Part shown: piece by piece, positions 1 through 5,038 of the stretch
Layout of the letters: every line of letters begins with the position of its first letter
Position numbering within the stretch: position 1 is the stretch's first letter
Source of the DNA: Candidatus Nanohalarchaeota archaeon
GTDB lineage: Archaea > EX4484-52 > B79-G9
Reading direction: 5' to 3'
Length of the DNA: 7,167 nucleotides
Assembly: GCA_030594795.1 (NCBI GenBank)
Contig: JAUVEK010000069.1
Coordinates: 1-7,167, forward strand
The notes under the pieces: model-generated
Database searches by the model: none
What the model was told of the DNA's origin: nothing
What the model saw: the letters and a program-made list of their open reading frames with translations, nothing else
Translations under genes and position numbers: made by a program

Positions 1-267
1 GGTCTGTATTGCCTCTAGCTTTGTTATCAGTTCCAAATCTTCTATTTCGCGCAATTTATCTTTAATTTGCGACAGCGCTGCTAATGATTCTTTTATATTT
101 TTTATCTCTGCTGCTGTAGCAAAGTCTCCTTTGAGTTTGCCAATGGATTCTTCCAGAACAAGAATGTTTTTTTCAATATCTGATTCATGACACTTTTTTT
201 GGATATTGGACTGTTCACTATCAGTTGATACAGCTTCCCCAGAATTCTCTTTTTTTCCAAACATCAT
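1..267 (-). CDS. Partial unrecognised protein, N-terminal 89 residues, probable coiled coil
   Basis: An uninterrupted reading frame starts at a double ATG (267 or 264) and runs off the left edge of the window, so the C-terminus is missing. The first 30 or so residues (MMFGKKENSGEAVSTDSEQS...) are polar and look disordered. From about residue 31 to 89 the sequence is rich in Glu, Lys, Ile and Leu with heptad-like spacing (IEKNILVLEESIGKLKGDFA, then IKESLAALSQIKDKLREIED), which suggests a long amphipathic helix or coiled coil. No signal peptide or membrane segment is visible in this part. I do not recognise the family, and coiled coils of this kind resemble many unrelated proteins. The open frame and the coherent composition support a real gene. 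It is transcribed away from the structured non-coding region to its right. Confidence 0.6.
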   Translation of the reverse strand, partial: MMFGKKENSGEAVSTDSEQSNIQKKCHESDIEKNILVLEESIGKLKGDFATAAEIKNIKESLAALSQIKDKLREIEDLELITKLEAIQT

Positions 268-285
268 ACCAGTCTCTCGATGAGC

Positions 286-291
286 TATATA
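286..291 (-). promoter_or_regulatory. Possible TATA box for the leftmost gene
   Basis: TATATA on the minus strand is centred about 21 to 24 bases before the double ATG at 267/264, close to the spacing of the other promoters here. A competing AT-rich box (minus-strand AAATTATATATAT, 335-347) would give a leader of roughly 45 bases. The sequence does not decide between them. Confidence 0.3.
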
Positions 292-343
292 CTCCTTGTA
301 TCAGCGCTTAACAATGTAAATAATAGTTGACGAGATATATATA

Positions 344-405
344 ATTTATCCGGAACTGTCTGAGTCCAGTTCAGACCACACAGATCCGGGTATTTTCAGA
401 TAAAT
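344..405. repeat. Long imperfect inverted repeat with two alternative inner hairpins
   Basis: The outer arms ATTTATC (344-350) and GATAAAT (399-405) are perfectly complementary over 7 bases. Inside them, CCGG (350-353) can pair with CCGG (386-389). The centre can fold in two mutually exclusive ways: GTCTGA (358-363) with TCAGAC (371-376), or GAACTG (353-358) with CAGTTC (367-372). Both inner stems are perfect 6-base pairings with loops of 7 and 8 bases. The direction of any transcript is unknown. Confidence 0.5.
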
Positions 406-431
406 CGTATCTTTGAGAGACAATTTCTTTA

Positions 432-487
432 TTCCCGAGTGGGTCTAATACCCCGCAGCTTGCTGCGATTATTAATTCACTCGGGAA
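432..487. repeat. 56-base stem-loop containing copy 1 of the CCCC-hairpin repeat
   Basis: The outer arms TTCCCGAGTG (432-441) and CACTCGGGAA (478-487) are perfectly complementary over 10 bases. Inside, TAATA (446-450) can pair with TATTA (470-474), and CGCAGC (454-459) pairs with GCTGCG (462-467). A local GGGT/ACCC pairing (441-444 with 450-453) is an alternative to the TAATA stem. The inner 25 bases (446-470) recur at 518-542. Hairpins of this kind recall REP-like elements, but that is only a resemblance. Confidence 0.6.
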
Positions 488-517
488 GACTAAAAATCGC
501 CGTCTCGGAAATCCGCG

Positions 518-545
518 TAATACCCCGGAGCTTGCTCCGATTGGG
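518..545. repeat. Copy 2 of the CCCC-hairpin repeat
   Basis: Positions 518-542 match 446-470 at 23 of 25 bases. The two differences form one compensated base pair: CGCAGC/GCTGCG becomes CGGAGC/GCTCCG (526-531 with 534-539), so the stem stays intact. CCC (523-525) can additionally pair with GGG (543-545) past a three-base bulge. The long outer arms of copy 1 are absent here, so only the hairpin core is shared. Confidence 0.6.
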
Positions 546-552
546 ATGCAGT

Positions 553-584
553 CAAAGCCATGTATTATCGTATGAATGGCTTTG
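553..584. repeat. Inverted repeat with 9-base perfect arms
   Basis: CAAAGCCAT (553-561) and ATGGCTTTG (576-584) are perfect complements separated by 14 bases. This hairpin lies 8 bases beyond copy 2 of the CCCC-hairpin repeat, on the uvrB side. The arms do not match the repeat core, so it is a distinct element. Confidence 0.5.
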
Positions 585-640
585 CCACATACGTCACTGT
601 TGGTATAGTATTTGTCGTGAGTATAGCGGATTTCAGGCGA

Positions 641-655
641 TTTTTTTTATTTTCA
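641..655 (+). terminator. Possible poly-T terminator for a plus-strand transcript
   Basis: The plus strand reads T8, then AT, then TTTTC. Archaeal termination often needs only a T-rich stretch in the non-template strand, so this could end a plus-strand transcript leaving the structured region. It cannot serve uvrB, which is read from the other strand. No strong hairpin precedes it, so the call is weak. Confidence 0.25.
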
Positions 656-678
656 ACTATAGACCAGGACAAAGGGCG

Positions 679-2640
679 TCAGAGAGGTGTTAATCTTTTC
701 TTCAGAACATTTATCTTTTCCCTCAACTCAATTGCTTTCTCAAATTCAAGCTTTTCTGCTGCTGTATTCATATCAAACCCGAGAATTTCAATGAGTTGTG
801 AAATGTCGCTTTCAGGGATATCATTCATCTTGCTTATGTCAAGTTCTTCTTCTCTGAGAATTCTTTCATGTATCTTTTTGTGGATTGTTTTTGGGATTAT
901 CTTGTGTTTTTTGTTGTATTCAAGCTGCAGTTTTCTTCTTCTTTTGGTCTCGTCTATTGCTCCCTGCATTGATTCTGTAATGGTATCTGCGTACATAATG
1001 ACTCTTCCATGGCTGTTTCTAGATGCCCGGCCCATTGTCTGGATAAGGGACCTCTTGTTTCTCAGGAATCCCTCCTTGTCAGCGTCAAGGATTGCGACAA
1101 GGGAGACTTCTGGTAAATCAAGACCTTCTCTCAGGAGATTTACGCCTATAAGCACGTCATATTTTTTGCTTCTGAGGTTCCTTATTATTTCTGTTCTTTC
1201 GATGGTGTCAATTTCCGAATGAAGATACCGGACGTTTATGCCTTTTGTCGAGAGAAAGTCGCAGAGGTCTTCTGCCATTCTTTTTGTCAGGGTTGTCACA
1301 AGTGTCCTGTAGCCGCGCTCTGTTTCCTTTTTTATGTTTTCAAGGAGGCCGTCCATCTGGCCCTGTGTTTTTTTTACGGTTACGGGGGGGTCAATAAGGC
1401 CGGTAGGCCTTACTATCTGCTCGACTATTTGAGCGCTCTTTTCAAGCTCGTATTTGTCAGGTGTCGCTGATACGTAGATTATCCGGCTGATTTTTTTTTC
1501 AAATTCGCTGAATTTCAGGGGCCTGTTGTCAAATGCGGATTTGAGGCGGAAGCCATTTTCTACAAGGCTTTGTTTTCTTGAATAGTCGCCATGAAACATG
1601 CCGTGCAGCTGCGGGAGGGTCACATGCGATTCGTCAATAATTGTGAGAAAGTCTTTTGGAAAAAAGTCTATGAGTGTGTTTGGAGGCTCGCCTTTGGCTC
1701 TTTTGTCAAAGTGTCTTGAGTAGTTTTCTATTCCCCCGCAATAGCCTGTCTCGCGCATCATCTCAAGGTCGTAGTTTGTGCGCTCTTGCAGGCGCTTTGC
1801 TTCATGTGTCTTTCCTTCTTTTACCAACTCTTTGAGCCGCTCTTTCAGCTCTTTTTCAATCGAGCGCATGGCAGATTCTGCTTTGTCTTCGGGCATGACA
1901 AAGTGTTTTGCAGGGAATACGAGATATTGGCTGTGTTCTGATACTGGCTTTAGTGTAATCCTGTCAAGCATTCTTATTCTTTCTATTTCGTCGCCGAACA
2001 TCTCTATTCTCAGGACCGCGTCTTCGTAGCCGAGAAATATGTCTATTGTGTCTCCCATTACTCTTACGTTGCCTCTTTTTGGTGTCCTGTCGTTTCTCAT
2101 ATACTGGATTTTTACCAGTTTTGAGAGGAGTTCTTTTCGCGGGAGCGTCATGTTTTTCTGGATTTTTACTGTCAGCTCCTCGTATTCTTCGGGTGAGCCA
2201 AGACCGTAGATGCATGAGACGCTTGCGACTATGATGACGTCTTTTGACGTGATGAGGGATGATGTTGCAGACAGGCGCAGGCGGTCTATTGTCTCGTTTA
2301 TTGATGCGTCTTTTTCAATGTAGGTGTCTGTGCGCGCTATGTATGCTTCGGGCTGGTAATAGTCGTAGTATGAGACAAAGTATTCCACGTGATTGCCTGG
2401 GAAAAAATCTTTCAGCTCGTTGTATAGCTGCGCTGCAAGTGTCTTGTTGTGGCTGATTATGAGTGTGGGCATGTTTGTTTTTTCGATTACGTTTGCTATT
2501 GTGAATGTTTTGCCTGAGCCGGTTACTCCCAGAAGTGTTTGTGCGCTGTAGCCTTTTTTCAGGCCTTGTGCAAGGCTTGAGATTGCCTGCGGCTGCGCCC
2601 CAGCAGGCTTAAATTCAGACACGAGCTTAAAGTCAGTCAT
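679..2640 (-). CDS. uvrB: Excinuclease ABC subunit UvrB
   Basis: UvrB is the damage-verifying helicase-like subunit of bacterial-type nucleotide excision repair. It is loaded on DNA by UvrA and then recruits UvrC for incision. The protein has 653 residues, close to the family's usual length. Visible in order: Walker A GVTGSGKT (38-45), the Tyr-rich beta-hairpin region YYDYYQPEAY (91-100) that inserts between DNA strands, Walker B DESH (336-339), IYVSATP (388-394), the helicase motif VI region QTMGRASRN (534-542), and a C-terminal UVR domain (about 615-650) of the kind that contacts UvrC. The frame stays open upstream to 2703, but I place the start at 2640. There MTDFKLVSEF resembles known UvrB N-termini, and a TATA box centred 25 bases upstream implies a leaderless mRNA; a start at 2703 would lie upstream of that promoter. 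No uvrA or uvrC is in the window. UvrB is mainly bacterial and patchy in archaea, where it is thought to be imported. Confidence 0.97.
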   Translation of the reverse strand: MTDFKLVSEFKPAGAQPQAISSLAQGLKKGYSAQTLLGVTGSGKTFTIANVIEKTNMPTLIISHNKTLAAQLYNELKDFFPGNHVEYFVSYYDYYQPEAYIARTDTYIEKDASINETIDRLRLSATSSLITSKDVIIVASVSCIYGLGSPEEYEELTVKIQKNMTLPRKELLSKLVKIQYMRNDRTPKRGNVRVMGDTIDIFLGYEDAVLRIEMFGDEIERIRMLDRITLKPVSEHSQYLVFPAKHFVMPEDKAESAMRSIEKELKERLKELVKEGKTHEAKRLQERTNYDLEMMRETGYCGGIENYSRHFDKRAKGEPPNTLIDFFPKDFLTIIDESHVTLPQLHGMFHGDYSRKQSLVENGFRLKSAFDNRPLKFSEFEKKISRIIYVSATPDKYELEKSAQIVEQIVRPTGLIDPPVTVKKTQGQMDGLLENIKKETERGYRTLVTTLTKRMAEDLCDFLSTKGINVRYLHSEIDTIERTEIIRNLRSKKYDVLIGVNLLREGLDLPEVSLVAILDADKEGFLRNKRSLIQTMGRASRNSHGRVIMYADTITESMQGAIDETKRRRKLQLEYNKKHKIIPKTIHKKIHERILREEELDISKMNDIPESDISQLIEILGFDMNTAAEKLEFEKAIELREKINVLKKRLTPL

Positions 2641-2660
2641 AATGTTTTTTGTGCAGAGGA

Positions 2661-2669
2661 TATATTTAA
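2661..2669 (-). promoter_or_regulatory. TATA box of uvrB
   Basis: Minus-strand TTAAATATA is centred 25 bases before the ATG at 2640, the usual distance from an archaeal TATA box to the transcription start. Transcription would therefore begin at or next to the start codon. No Shine-Dalgarno sequence precedes that ATG, which fits a leaderless mRNA. Confidence 0.6.
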
Positions 2670-2753
2670 GTAGTTGGTGATTGATTTGCCTGATAAGGCG
2701 CAATTTGTAGTTTGCTATCCTTAACGGAAAAACAAAGAAACATCAAAAAAACA

Positions 2754-2793
2754 TTACAACCGTAAACTTTAAATAGTTACAATTGTAAACTTT
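2754..2793 (+). promoter_or_regulatory. Twin 17-base operator-like repeats flanking the MNT/HEPN promoter
   Basis: Two direct copies of TTACAAYYGTAAACTTT lie at 2754-2770 (centre CC) and 2777-2793 (centre TT), offset by 23 bases. Each contains the palindrome arms TTAC and GTAA; in the second copy the 12-base palindrome TTACAATTGTAA (2777-2788) is perfect. The TATA box at 2768-2775 lies between them and overlaps the end of the first. A protein bound here would block TBP/TFB or polymerase. The winged helix of the first gene is a natural candidate for autoregulation, but this is inferred. Confidence 0.6.
2768..2775 (+). promoter_or_regulatory. TATA box of the MNT/HEPN unit
   Basis: TTTAAATA is centred about 34 bases before the ATG at 2806, so the expected transcription start near 2796-2798 leaves a leader of roughly 8 to 10 bases. 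That short leader contains GTGAT (2798-2802), which could pair with the conserved 3' end of 16S rRNA. From there it lies 3 bases before the ATG at 2806 and 6 bases before the next ATG at 2809. Confidence 0.6.
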
Positions 2794-2805
2794 TGTTGTG
2801 ATTGC

Positions 2806-3393
2806 ATGATGTTCAGAAATTTTGCAGAAAACCTGCTGGGGTCAAGAGTGAAGATCAAAATATTGATGTATATGCTTTTGGAGAGTGCGCCAACAAGCGA
2901 AAGAGAACTTGCGCGGATTCTTGACGTATCCCATATGGCAGTGAACAAATCAATGAAGCAGTTCTATGATCTCAATCTGATATCTCCACTAAAGATAGGC
3001 AATGTAATATCATGGAAATTTAATGAAAATAGCTACGCTTATGAGCTGATTGCCCATCGCAGCATTAAAACCATGGCGGACAACCCGCCTCTTTCAGATA
3101 TCAGGACCATTTTTATGAAGAAATTCTCCAGCAGCGGCTTAAGAGAAGCAAGAATCTTCGGCTCTGTTGCAGAGAGAAAAGAAGAGCCGGAAAGTGATAT
3201 CGATCTGTTGATTATAGCAAAAAATGACAAACACAAAAATCAAGTTAAAAAAATAACAGCTGAACTTTCACAACTCTGCACTGAAAGGTACGGCAATGTC
3301 CTCTCCCCTTATATAATCACAGAAGAGGAAGCCAGAAGACCTGCGAACAAAAAAATAATTGAAAGCGCAAGAATGGGATTTAGCGTGATATAA
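2806..3393 (+). CDS. Winged-helix/minimal nucleotidyltransferase (MNT) fusion protein
   Basis: The protein has 195 residues in two parts. Residues about 11-75 look like a winged helix-turn-helix: SERELARILDVSHMAVNKSM (31-50) followed by a wing-like strand region (LISPLKIGNVISWKFN). Residues about 98-195 are a minimal nucleotidyltransferase of the DNA polymerase beta superfamily, with the signature GSVAERKEEPESDIDLLI: Gly119-Ser120 bind nucleotide, and Asp131 and Asp133 would bind metal. The usual third carboxylate is not obvious around LSPYIIT (167-172). In known MNT/HEPN systems the MNT protein neutralises the HEPN toxin, in studied cases by adenylylating it. The gene overlaps the HEPN gene by one base (TAATG) and is co-transcribed with it. 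The N-terminal DNA-binding domain and the twin sites at the promoter suggest that it also represses its own operon. The start may be the second ATG at 2809. The domain calls are secure; the toxin-antitoxin role is inferred. Confidence 0.85.
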   Translation: MMFRNFAENLLGSRVKIKILMYMLLESAPTSERELARILDVSHMAVNKSMKQFYDLNLISPLKIGNVISWKFNENSYAYELIAHRSIKTMADNPPLSDIRTIFMKKFSSSGLREARIFGSVAERKEEPESDIDLLIIAKNDKHKNQVKKITAELSQLCTERYGNVLSPYIITEEEARRPANKKIIESARMGFSVI

Positions 3394-3773
3394 TGAGAAC
3401 AAGAGCAGTCGACAGGCACAAAGCACATGATTACCTCAAAAGAGCAAAGGAGTGCAAAAATTCAATGTATCGCAGCTATGATGAAGACGAGTGGAATGCG
3501 TGTGTAATAAATGCAGTACATAGCGCTATCGCAGTTGCTGATGGATTCTGTATATGGAAAACAGGTATCAGGCATGCTGGTGAGAGGCATGAAGATGCTG
3601 TAAGACTTTTTTCGCAAACAGATTTACAGGATACAGAAATTAGAAATGCATCCAGACACTTACAGGAACTGCTGGGCATAAAGTCAAATGCAGAATACGG
3701 TGAAAAATTGATGAGAGAAAAGGATGCCTTATTAGCAAGAAAACATGCCGAGCGACTCTTTGATTTTGTCTAA
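3393..3773 (+). CDS. HEPN-domain protein, putative partner of the MNT protein
   Basis: The protein has 126 residues and looks all-helical: helices at about 6-25, 31-57, 63-75, 80-96 and 107-125. The pattern NACVINAVHSAIAVADGF (35-52), then GERHEDAVRLF (63-73), then LLGIKSNAEYGEKLMREKDA (93-112) is the layout of HEPN proteins of archaeal and bacterial MNT/HEPN pairs. Many HEPN proteins are RNases using an R-x4-6-H motif. Here the stretch that usually carries it reads K97-SNAE-Y102, so Arg and His appear replaced by Lys and Tyr. An RNASRH sequence (84-89) fits R-x4-H but lies one helix earlier. The protein may therefore be a non-canonical or inactive nuclease. Its start overlaps the upstream stop by one base, with GTGAT at 3385-3389 as a possible ribosome site, implying translational coupling. 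No membrane segment is visible. Confidence 0.8.
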   Translation: MRTRAVDRHKAHDYLKRAKECKNSMYRSYDEDEWNACVINAVHSAIAVADGFCIWKTGIRHAGERHEDAVRLFSQTDLQDTEIRNASRHLQELLGIKSNAEYGEKLMREKDALLARKHAERLFDFV

Positions 3774-3783
3774 AACAGAATAT

Positions 3784-3803
3784 TGATGTAATCAGCATTT
3801 TTT
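3784..3803 (+). terminator. Possible terminator of the MNT/HEPN unit
   Basis: A T6 run (3798-3803) follows the HEPN stop codon by about 25 bases. It is preceded by a weak 4-base-pair hairpin TGAT-gta-ATCA (3784-3794). The position is right for ending the plus-strand unit before the convergent gene at 3845, but the hairpin is too small to be sure; the T run alone may be enough in archaea. Confidence 0.35.
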
Positions 3804-3844
3804 GCCTCTCATTATAAACATCATCCTAGAAGTGTGATTACAAA

Positions 3845-4351
3845 TCATATCTCGTACTCGCTTTTACGATTAAAAAGTTTTTGACGGACTCTTTTTTTCA
3901 TAGGCACTTTTATTCCTTTGCCAAGTAACATTTCAGACAGTACGCTTTCTTCTCTTTCAATTTCAGAGCTAAGCACATCTTTGTACATCTTAAAATAATC
4001 CGCCTCCTCAATGAACATGATTTCAGCATATTTTTTCGGTAATATCTCTGCTTCCACCCCTTTCCTTATAAGTTTACTACCAGCTTCATGACCATATTTA
4101 TCATCCACTTCAGCCAAATAATAACCTTTCGGCGAGTGTTTAATTGCCCCGACAATTTTCATATTTTCTGCTTCACGAAGTATGTACCTTGTGCCAAGAA
4201 AAGAAAAATTACCCATACCAGAGAGTATTTTATCATCCATACCCTGAAGTATTTTATCTAGTTCCTCCTCATTCATCCCTGTATAATAAACTTCTATCAT
4301 TTGTGATTCACCATTACAAGGAAGTGTTGTCTGACATGAATGCGGCTGCAT
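3845..4351 (-). CDS. Unrecognised 168-residue protein
   Basis: I do not recognise a family. The protein is soluble-looking and charged, with no signal peptide or membrane segment. A short repeat, LDKILQGMDDKILSGM (31-46), opens it; a mixed middle follows (SFLGTRYILREAENMKIVGAIKHSPKGYYL, 50 to 79), then a helical acidic stretch (about 105-141) and a basic tail (KVPMKKRVRQKLFNRK, 148-163). Two starts are possible. A TATA box centred about 26 bases before the ATG at 4351 points to a leaderless start there, giving MQPHSCQTTL. The ATG at 4300 has GGTGAA six bases upstream and gives a 151-residue form, MIEVYYTGMNEEE, which looks more like a natural N-terminus. The mRNA probably starts near 4351 in either case. 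It converges with the HEPN gene, 71 bases away, and has its own promoter, so it is not in an operon with the amidotransferase. Confidence 0.7.
   Translation of the reverse strand: MQPHSCQTTLPCNGESQMIEVYYTGMNEEELDKILQGMDDKILSGMGNFSFLGTRYILREAENMKIVGAIKHSPKGYYLAEVDDKYGHEAGSKLIRKGVEAEILPKKYAEIMFIEEADYFKMYKDVLSSEIEREESVLSEMLLGKGIKVPMKKRVRQKLFNRKSEYEI
4307..4312 (-). promoter_or_regulatory. Shine-Dalgarno-like site supporting the inner start at 4300
   Basis: Minus-strand GGTGAA lies six bases before the ATG at 4300, inside the longer reading frame. It is one of the few plausible ribosome sites in the window and competes with the leaderless start at 4351. Both starts might be used. Confidence 0.4.
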
Positions 4352-4373
4352 GAGTTATTTTACTACTCGTAAG

Positions 4374-4381
4374 TATTTAAA
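4374..4381 (-). promoter_or_regulatory. TATA box of the unrecognised 168-residue gene
   Basis: Minus-strand TTTAAATA is centred 26.5 bases before the ATG at 4351, matching the leaderless geometry of uvrB and the amidotransferase gene. It falls in the 58-base gap after the amidotransferase stop codon, so the two genes have separate promoters. Confidence 0.6.
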
Positions 4382-4409
4382 TGTTTGCATGCGGAAACAA
4401 CGCTCAACA

Positions 4410-4988
4410 CTACTTACCATAACAAATGTCTAGAAAATTGTGGATTATTTTTATGCCTGGAGCGCCGCTTTTTTCAGGGTGGAACTGTAGGCCGAATATG
4501 GGCTTTTTTTTGTGAAATATTGCCTCAATCCGGTCTTTTCTGGATGATGCGGCAATTAGCAGTTCATCTGGCAGGTCTTTTAAGTATCTTGAGTGATGCT
4601 CATAGACTGTGATGGTGTCGGGCAAATCTTTGAATATCTTTGTTTTTGTGAGAATATTTACTTTTAATTTGGGATTCAGTGATGGCTTTTTGAGTTTCAC
4701 CAGTTCTGCGCCGCAGGCAGCGCCGATGATCTCATGACCGACGCAGATTCCGAGGATGGGTACGCTGGAATTGACAAGGCATGCGATGTCTGCTCTTATT
4801 GTATTGAAGGATATTTTCTCATCAAGGCAGGGAACTCCGCCTGACATGATTATGCCCTTGTATCTGCTCTTTTCTATTGTCTTTAGCATTGTTTTCTGGT
4901 CTTTTATGGCGTACTTTATATTTTGTTTTTTGAGTATTTTTTCTATTAATGGCATGTTCCTGCTGTGGTTGTCGATGATTAGTATCAT
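4410..4988 (-). CDS. Class I glutamine amidotransferase, GMP synthase subunit A-like
   Basis: The protein has 192 residues and is a stand-alone class I (triad) amidotransferase, which releases ammonia from glutamine for a partner synthetase. The catalytic triad is visible: Cys82 in LGICVGHE, His170 and Glu172 in QFHPE. SGG (49-51) would form the oxyanion site. The length and the pattern KGIIMSGG...VPILGICVGH...KPIFGLQFHPE fit the archaeal GMP synthase glutaminase subunit (GuaAa), which works with a separate ATP-pyrophosphatase subunit on XMP. Two points weaken that call: no synthetase subunit is adjacent, and the segment VYEHHSRYLKDLP (128-140) differs from the usual GuaAa wording as I recall it. 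A related amidotransferase of unknown partner is possible. The TATA box at 5010-5017 lies 25.5 bases upstream of the ATG, giving a leaderless mRNA independent of the upstream hom cluster, although read-through from hom (50 bases away) is possible. Confidence 0.8.
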   Translation of the reverse strand: MILIIDNHSRNMPLIEKILKKQNIKYAIKDQKTMLKTIEKSRYKGIIMSGGVPCLDEKISFNTIRADIACLVNSSVPILGICVGHEIIGAACGAELVKLKKPSLNPKLKVNILTKTKIFKDLPDTITVYEHHSRYLKDLPDELLIAASSRKDRIEAIFHKKKPIFGLQFHPEKSGAPGIKIIHNFLDICYGK

Positions 4989-5009
4989 GATGATATTTTT
5001 GATGCGGGA

Positions 5010-5017
5010 TATATAAA
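5010..5017 (-). promoter_or_regulatory. TATA box of the glutamine amidotransferase gene
   Basis: Minus-strand TTTATATA, the classic archaeal form, is centred 25.5 bases before the ATG at 4988. It is the clearest promoter in the window and lies in the 50-base gap after hom. No T-rich terminator separates it from hom. Confidence 0.7.
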
Positions 5018-5038
5018 TAGGTTAATAGCGCAGGAGAA

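Larger units (their letters stand above)
268..678. other. 411-base non-coding region rich in inverted repeats
   Basis: No frame here looks like a protein: the plus-strand open stretches have implausible composition, and the long one (from 560) is mostly the complement of uvrB. The region holds four separable structured elements (344-405, 432-487, 518-545 and 553-584), an AT-rich box at 335-347 and a T8 run at 641-648. It lies downstream of uvrB and upstream of the leftmost gene. It could be a cluster of small non-autonomous repeats, a structured RNA gene, or a long structured 3' or 5' untranslated region. Confidence 0.6.

Noticed and set aside
432..487. The 56-base stem-loop considered as a tRNA or other known structured RNA
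   Set aside because: It is too short for a tRNA, with no T-loop or acceptor pattern, and I saw no RNase P or SRP RNA signature in the region.
446..542. Two repeats considered as a CRISPR array
   Set aside because: There are only two copies, the hairpin core extends across the repeat, the flanks have their own inverted repeats, and no cas gene is visible.
439..693. An 84-residue plus-strand reading frame across the structured region
   Set aside because: It contains an internal repeat (IPRSLLRL twice) produced only by the DNA hairpin repeats, and has no promoter, ribosome site or protein-like pattern.
560..1222. A 220-residue plus-strand reading frame
   Set aside because: Most of it is the complement of the uvrB coding region; its Ser/Leu/Phe-rich, low-complexity protein is typical of an antisense frame.
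2686..2703. Short inverted repeat TTGCCT...AGGCGCAA upstream of the uvrB TATA box
   Set aside because: The arms are short and need a bulge; this is within chance expectation, and no second copy was seen to support an operator.
4383..4398. Imperfect palindrome GTTTGCATGCGGAAAC upstream of the 168-residue gene
   Set aside because: It depends on the six-base palindrome GCATGC with mismatched flanks; too weak to call an operator.
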